From Candidatus Evtepia faecavium (GTDB lineage Bacteria > Bacillota > Clostridia > Oscillospirales > Oscillospiraceae), in the NCBI GenBank assembly GCA_019115545.1, contig DXDK01000127.1, positions 1-33,853 of the forward strand: a stretch of DNA of 33,853 nt. Direction: 5' to 3'. The notes under the pieces are model-generated. The model was not told the origin of the DNA and did no database searches. It saw nothing but the letters and a program-made list of their open reading frames with translations. Shown piece after piece: positions 30,677 to 33,853 of the stretch (position 1 is the stretch's first letter; each line of letters opens with the position of its first letter). Position numbers and translations under genes: made by a program.

Positions 30677-31360
30677 TTATCGTTCCTTTCCGTAGAGCAG
30701 GGGCTCCGCCGCCTGCCAGATGGCCTGGTGGATCTCGTCAATGGACCGCAGGTTCCCCGCCCCGTCCAGGCAGGGGACGGTCTGCCAGCCGTAGAGGGCC
30801 GCCGCCTCCTGGGCGGCCTGGCGGCAGGCGGCCAGGTAGGCCGTGTCGGTCTCGTGGATGTCCCCGTGGGTGTGGGTAGCCTCCTCCCGCTGGCGGAGCA
30901 TGGCCACCGCCCGGTCCGTGGGCATGTCCAGGCAGAGGACCAGGTCGGGCTCCGGCAGCCCCAGGCGCCGGTACTCGAAGTCAAAAAGCCACTGGAAGAA
31001 CTCCCGCCGCTGCCCCGGGGGCACCTTGCTGGCCTGGTGGACGGCGTTGGAGGTGGTGTACCGGTCGGCCAGCACCAGGCCGCCGGCCTCATAGTGCTTC
31101 TGCCAGACCTTTTTCCAGGAGGCGTACCGGTCCACGGCGAAGAAGGTGGAGGCGGCGTAGGCGTTCACGTCCTCCGGGTGGCGGCCGAACTCCCCTCCCA
31201 GGTACATCCGCAACAGGGCGGAGGAAGGCTCCTGGTACTGGGGGAAGATCAGCCGCTGGAAGGGGATCCCCTCCTCCTGGGCCCGCTGGCACAGCCGGGC
31301 AAACTGGGTGGACTTGCCCGACCCGTCGGTCCCCTCTAAGACAATGAGCCGCCCCTTCAT
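30677..31360 (-). CDS. tmk: Thymidylate kinase
   Basis: 227 residues. Phosphorylates dTMP to dTDP. The P-loop GTDGSGKST is at residues 10-18, the DRY motif reads VLADRYTTSNAVHQASK, and the lid region is about 150-165. The insertions around FPQYQEPSSALLRMYLGG make it longer than the standard Tmk and typical of one clostridial subgroup. ATG overlaps the tagA stop by ATGA, with GGGGGAG upstream. Confidence 0.93.
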   Translation of the reverse strand: MKGRLIVLEGTDGSGKSTQFARLCQRAQEEGIPFQRLIFPQYQEPSSALLRMYLGGEFGRHPEDVNAYAASTFFAVDRYASWKKVWQKHYEAGGLVLADRYTTSNAVHQASKVPPGQRREFFQWLFDFEYRRLGLPEPDLVLCLDMPTDRAVAMLRQREEATHTHGDIHETDTAYLAACRQAAQEAAALYGWQTVPCLDGAGNLRSIDEIHQAIWQAAEPLLYGKER

Positions 31361-32085
31361 GCTCTCCCCCGCTTTCTCTTCTCCCCGGCGGCCTCCACCA
31401 GGAAGAGGGGGAGCTTGGCCATGCGCCCGATGCGGCTGGGCTGGTGGAGCAGGCGGTAGCACCACTCCAGCCCCAGCTTCTGCCACAGGGCGGGGGCCCG
31501 CTTCACGTTGCCGGCGTACACGTCCAGCACGCCCCCAAGGCCCACCATCAGGTGGGCGCCGGTGGCCGGGCCCTGCTGGGCCATCCAGTACTCCTGCTTG
31601 GGGGCCCCCAGGCAGACGAAGACCACGTCGGCCCGGGCCGCCCGGATGGCCTGGACCACCGGGCCGCTGTCCTGGAAATAGCCGTGGTGGGTGCCGCAGA
31701 TGGTCAGGCCGGGGTACTGCCGGCGGAGGTTCTCCCCCGCCTGCTCCGCCACCCCGGGCTTGGCCCCCAGGAGGAACAGCCGCCCGCCGGACTGGGCCAG
31801 GCGGGCCACCAGGGCGGTGGCAAAGTCGATCCCCGGCACCCGGCCCTGGAGGGGGGTGCCCAGGATCCTGGCGGCGTGGACCACCCCGATGCCGTCGGGG
31901 AGGACCAAAGCCGCCCCGTTGAGGACCTGGCGATAGTCCTCCGCCCGGCGGGCCAGGTTGACGATTTCCGGGTTGGGGGTCACCACATAGGCAAAGCCGG
32001 GCCCGGCGGCCAGGGTCTCCCCGGCGGCCGCCGCCTCAGCCAGGGTCACGTCGTCAAAGGTGACCCCCATGATATCCTTTCGCAC
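31357..32085 (-). CDS. tagA: WecG/TagA/CpsF family glycosyltransferase
   Basis: 242 residues. GT26 enzyme that adds ManNAc to undecaprenyl-linked GlcNAc, an early step in wall teichoic acid and secondary cell-wall polymer synthesis. The catalytic residues known from TagA correspond to Thr36 (YVVTPNPEIV) and Asp64 (LVLPDGIGVV). Other marks: GIDFATALVARL, LLGAKPGVAEQA, FVCLGAPKQEYWM and the C-terminal membrane-targeting basic tail (GLEWCYRLLHQPSRIGRM). GTG at 32085 (after GGAAGAG) and ATG six codons later (after AAAGG) are both possible starts. Confidence 0.93.
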   Translation of the reverse strand: MRKDIMGVTFDDVTLAEAAAAGETLAAGPGFAYVVTPNPEIVNLARRAEDYRQVLNGAALVLPDGIGVVHAARILGTPLQGRVPGIDFATALVARLAQSGGRLFLLGAKPGVAEQAGENLRRQYPGLTICGTHHGYFQDSGPVVQAIRAARADVVFVCLGAPKQEYWMAQQGPATGAHLMVGLGGVLDVYAGNVKRAPALWQKLGLEWCYRLLHQPSRIGRMAKLPLFLVEAAGEKRKRGRA

Positions 32086-32140
32086 GGCGTCTCTTCCTCC
32101 ATTGGCCGGCCTCCGGGGCCGGCTGCATATAATCTGTAGT

Positions 32141-32169
32141 ATTTTACCACCAATTTCCCCGTTTGTCCA
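32141..32169 (-). promoter_or_regulatory. Promoter of the tagA-tmk-mltG-U32-LUD operon
   Basis: Minus strand: -35 TGGACA (32164-32169), 17-base spacer, -10 TAAAAT (32141-32146). A GCCGGCC/GGCCGGC hairpin (about 32104-32122) lies in the leader before the ribosome site. Confidence 0.7.
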
Positions 32170-32196
32170 CCGTCAGAACCACAAGGGACAAAGGCC

Positions 32197-32523
32197 TCAA
32201 TGCCCCGCGCTGCCGAACAGGTTCACCACCACCACCCCGGCCAGGATGAGGCTCATGCCCACGATCCCCGCCGTGGTGAGCTTCTGCCCAAAGGCCAGGG
32301 CGGCAATGATGGAGGTGGCCACGATGCCCACAGCGCTCCAGGTGGCATAGGCGATGCCCAGGTCGATGCGGTTCAGGGCCTTGGAAAAGAGGAAGAAACA
32401 GAACCCGTAAGCCGCCAGGCTCAGCACCGAGGGGGCCAGTTTGGTGAAGCCCTCGGACAGCTTCAGCTGGGTGGTGGCGAAGATCTCCAGGGCGATGGCC
32501 CCGGCCAGTAAGAGATAGTGCAT
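32197..32523 (-). CDS. SMR family multidrug efflux protein
   Basis: 108 residues with four membrane helices. EmrE/Mmr-type proton-coupled exporter of cationic drugs or quaternary amines, working as a dimer. The essential glutamate is Glu13 in AIALEIFATTQLKLSEGF, and YATWSAVGIVATS and LAFGQKLT match family signatures. Some members instead export guanidinium; the lineage here is not decided. Starts at ATG after GGAAGG. Confidence 0.93.
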   Translation of the reverse strand: MHYLLLAGAIALEIFATTQLKLSEGFTKLAPSVLSLAAYGFCFFLFSKALNRIDLGIAYATWSAVGIVATSIIAALAFGQKLTTAGIVGMSLILAGVVVVNLFGSAGH

Positions 32524-32559
32524 GATGGTCCTTCCTTTCCCGGTGTTTTTCGCCGGGAT

Positions 32560-32588
32560 AGTGTATCACATTCTCCCCCATTCGGCAA
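32560..32588 (-). promoter_or_regulatory. Promoter of the SMR gene
   Basis: Minus strand: -35 TTGCCG (32583-32588), 17-base spacer, -10 TACACT (32560-32565). Confidence 0.6.
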
Positions 32589-32600
32589 GCCGCCCCGCCG

Positions 32601-32629
32601 TTGCAACGGGGGGGAAAGCATGGTACAAT
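32601..32629 (+). promoter_or_regulatory. Promoter of the second GNAT gene
   Basis: TTGCAA (32601-32606), 17-base spacer, TACAAT (32624-32629), with the ribosome site AAGGAAAGGA about 15 bases further on. Confidence 0.7.
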
Positions 32630-32662
32630 GAAGGCCAAAGCCCAAGGAAAGGATCCTGCCCT

Positions 32663-33181
32663 ATGTTTCGACTTGCCCGTCCGGCCGACTTAGACCAAGT
32701 GGCCGCCATCTACGACCGCATCCACACCGAGGAGGAGGCCGGCCGCTCCTCTGTGGGGTGGATCCGGGACGTCTATCCCACCCGCCAGACCGCCCAGGAT
32801 TCCCTCCAGGCGGGGGACCTCTTCGTGGCCGAGGAGGCCGGCCAGGTGGTGGCCGCCGCCAAGATCAACCAGGAACAGGTCCCGGTATACGCCCAGGCCG
32901 CCTGGACCCTGGCCGTCCCCCCGGAGCAGGTCATGGTCCTCCACACCCTGGTGGTGGACCCCCTGGTGAAGGGAACGGGGATCGGCACCCGGTTCGTGGC
33001 CTTCTACGAGGACTACGCCCGCGCCCACGGCTGCCGGGCCCTGCGGATGGACACCAACGAGCGCAACACCGCCGCCCGGGCCCTCTACCGCAAGCTGGGG
33101 TATGGGGAGGTGTCCATCCTCCCCTGCGAATTTAACGGCATCCCCGGGGTGAACCTGGTCTGCCTGGAGAAGGTCCTGTGA
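32663..33181 (+). CDS. GNAT family N-acetyltransferase
   Basis: 172 residues. The acetyl-CoA site is VVDPLVKGTGIGTRFVAF; MDTNERNTAARALYRKLGYGEV is motif B (cited by NTAARALYRKLGYGE). The N-terminus (MFRLARPADLDQVAAIYDRI) is that of a typical single-domain GNAT. Substrate is unknown. It is the only complete plus-strand gene besides merR, divergent from the SMR gene. Confidence 0.92.
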   Translation: MFRLARPADLDQVAAIYDRIHTEEEAGRSSVGWIRDVYPTRQTAQDSLQAGDLFVAEEAGQVVAAAKINQEQVPVYAQAAWTLAVPPEQVMVLHTLVVDPLVKGTGIGTRFVAFYEDYARAHGCRALRMDTNERNTAARALYRKLGYGEVSILPCEFNGIPGVNLVCLEKVL

Positions 33182-33853
33182 CCGCTCCAGGGGCCTCGGG
33201 AGGCCGAGTGGCCCGCGGCGTGGGGCCGGGGGCCACACCTCCGGTAGTAGGTACCCTACGGGTGGTGGGGGCTTTTACCGGCCTCGGGGCGCAGCGCCCC
33301 GGGGGGTGCCTGCCGGCGGCCTCCATTTCTCATGTGAGAAATGGAGGAAAGAACACCAGGGAGGAGGAGTTTCCTCCTCCCTGGACCCACCTTCTCTGGT
33401 TTTTTGAAACCGGGGAAGGTGGGCTTTTCTTTTTCCTACAAACTTTGGACCGACGCCCGTAACGGCCCGCCCCCCGGCTGGGCGGGCTGGGAGGCGTGGG
33501 TTGGTGGACGGAGGGAAAGGGCCGGGAAAATCCAGCAAAAAAATATTCTCCCAAAAGAAAGTTCCCAAATCAGGGCCCGTAGATGGGTGCCGAAAAAACA
33601 ACGACCGCTCCGCTGCGGCACGATCCCAAAAGATGGAGCGAGCGAGCAGCGAGCGGCCTTGATAATTGGGGGTGCAGGGGGTTCCCCCCTGCGACTCTTT
33701 GCGTCCGGGCTTTCTCTTAGAGAAAGCCTGGATCCCAGCCCCGGATAGGGGCGGGAAACCACCTCGCAGGGTTGAGCCTGCGATGGTCCTGACGGGACCA
33801 CCTGCCGATACCGGCCAGGCCCCCGGCCCCACGCCGGGGCCCCCACAAAACAG
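33182..33853. other. Gene-free region with many strong hairpins
   Basis: No frame here has a ribosome site or a recognisable protein. Perfect or near-perfect hairpins lie at 33192-33205, 33285-33301, 33320-33347, 33356-33384, 33386-33423, 33674-33692, 33708-33728, 33765-33782 and 33785-33799. An 18-base inverted repeat (33217-33234 and 33818-33835) brackets most of them. It could be a structured RNA, a non-coding mobile element or a repeat family; the sequence alone does not decide. Confidence 0.6.
33386..33434 (+). terminator. Intrinsic terminator-like hairpin downstream of GNAT
   Basis: CCCACCTTC pairs with GAAGGTGGG and inside it GGTTT with AAACC; CTTTTCTTTTT follows on the plus strand. 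It is the third of three back-to-back hairpins. Confidence 0.75.

Noticed and set aside
33275-33832. Open frame of 185 codons on the minus strand in the hairpin region
   Set aside because: It reads through several perfect palindromes, lacks a ribosome site and shows no family resemblance; the hairpins explain the sequence better.
1-33853. CRISPR array, insertion sequence or prophage
   Set aside because: No regularly spaced repeats, transposase, integrase or phage structural genes are visible; the only repeats are those listed.

Overview
The window looks like chromosome of a GC-rich, spore-forming, Gram-positive gut anaerobe of the Oscillospiraceae type (Flavonifractor/Pseudoflavonifractor-like). 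The clues are an IspH-ribosomal S1 fusion, GerW/YtfJ and SpoIVFB-like sporulation genes, an SLH-domain surface protein, MerR-linked amine catabolism, strong AGGAGG ribosome sites, and consensus-like promoters with 17-base spacers embedded in very GC-rich DNA. Genus is inference. Almost all genes lie on the minus strand. No phage, insertion sequence or CRISPR array was seen.

Layout. 1-4228: the 3' part of an SLH-domain surface protein (+), convergent with a 1015-residue fusion of a divergent MurJ/MviN flippase and a DUF5693-like membrane module. 4525-7155: yebC, the nif3/trmK pair and a DUF1858 mini-protein. 7292-12648: a tightly packed operon read rpiR, yhiN-type flavoprotein, cmk, plsC, ispH-rpsA, with every junction a 4-base overlap. 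12796-17847: an operon read site-2 protease, scpA, scpB, DUF2953, ytfJ, dacF, rluB. 18031-19656: a Phd/RelE-type toxin-antitoxin pair and a SpoIVFA-like/SpoIVFB-like pair. 19787-20312: tRNA-Pro(CGG), its terminator, and a duplicated structured repeat. 20313-24741: GNAT, a YtxH-like small protein, diaminopropionate ammonia-lyase with a lipoprotein, and putrescine aminotransferase, the last divergent from a MerR regulator (24889-25704). 25763-32085: an operon read tagA, tmk, 5-formyl-THF cyclo-ligase, mltG, U32 peptidase, LUD protein, membrane-anchored permuted papain-like protein. 32197-33181: SMR transporter and GNAT, divergent. 33182-33853: no credible gene, but at least nine strong hairpins.

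How the genes fit together. Three loci point to the cell envelope: the SLH protein, the MurJ-DUF5693 fusion, and TagA (ManNAc transfer onto undecaprenyl-linked sugar). SLH domains bind secondary cell-wall polymer, so the fusion may serve export or assembly of that polymer (inference). MltG, DacF and PlsC add peptidoglycan and membrane synthesis. ScpA/ScpB, Cmk, Tmk, RluB, TrmK, U32 and YebC are housekeeping genes for chromosome, nucleotide, RNA and translation functions. PatA, DpaL and the MerR regulator suggest use of diamines and diamino acids.

The most unusual points are: the MurJ-DUF5693 fusion, which lacks MurJ's conserved arginines; an internal ribosome site and possible internal promoter in an AT-rich patch of ispH-rpsA, which could yield a free S1 protein; a MerR-type 19-base-spacer promoter in front of patA; a membrane-anchored protein with a permuted His/Cys arrangement; a tRNA whose 3' end is repeated in inverted orientation inside a duplicated element; and the multi-hairpin 3' region. 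These are readings of the sequence without database searches.
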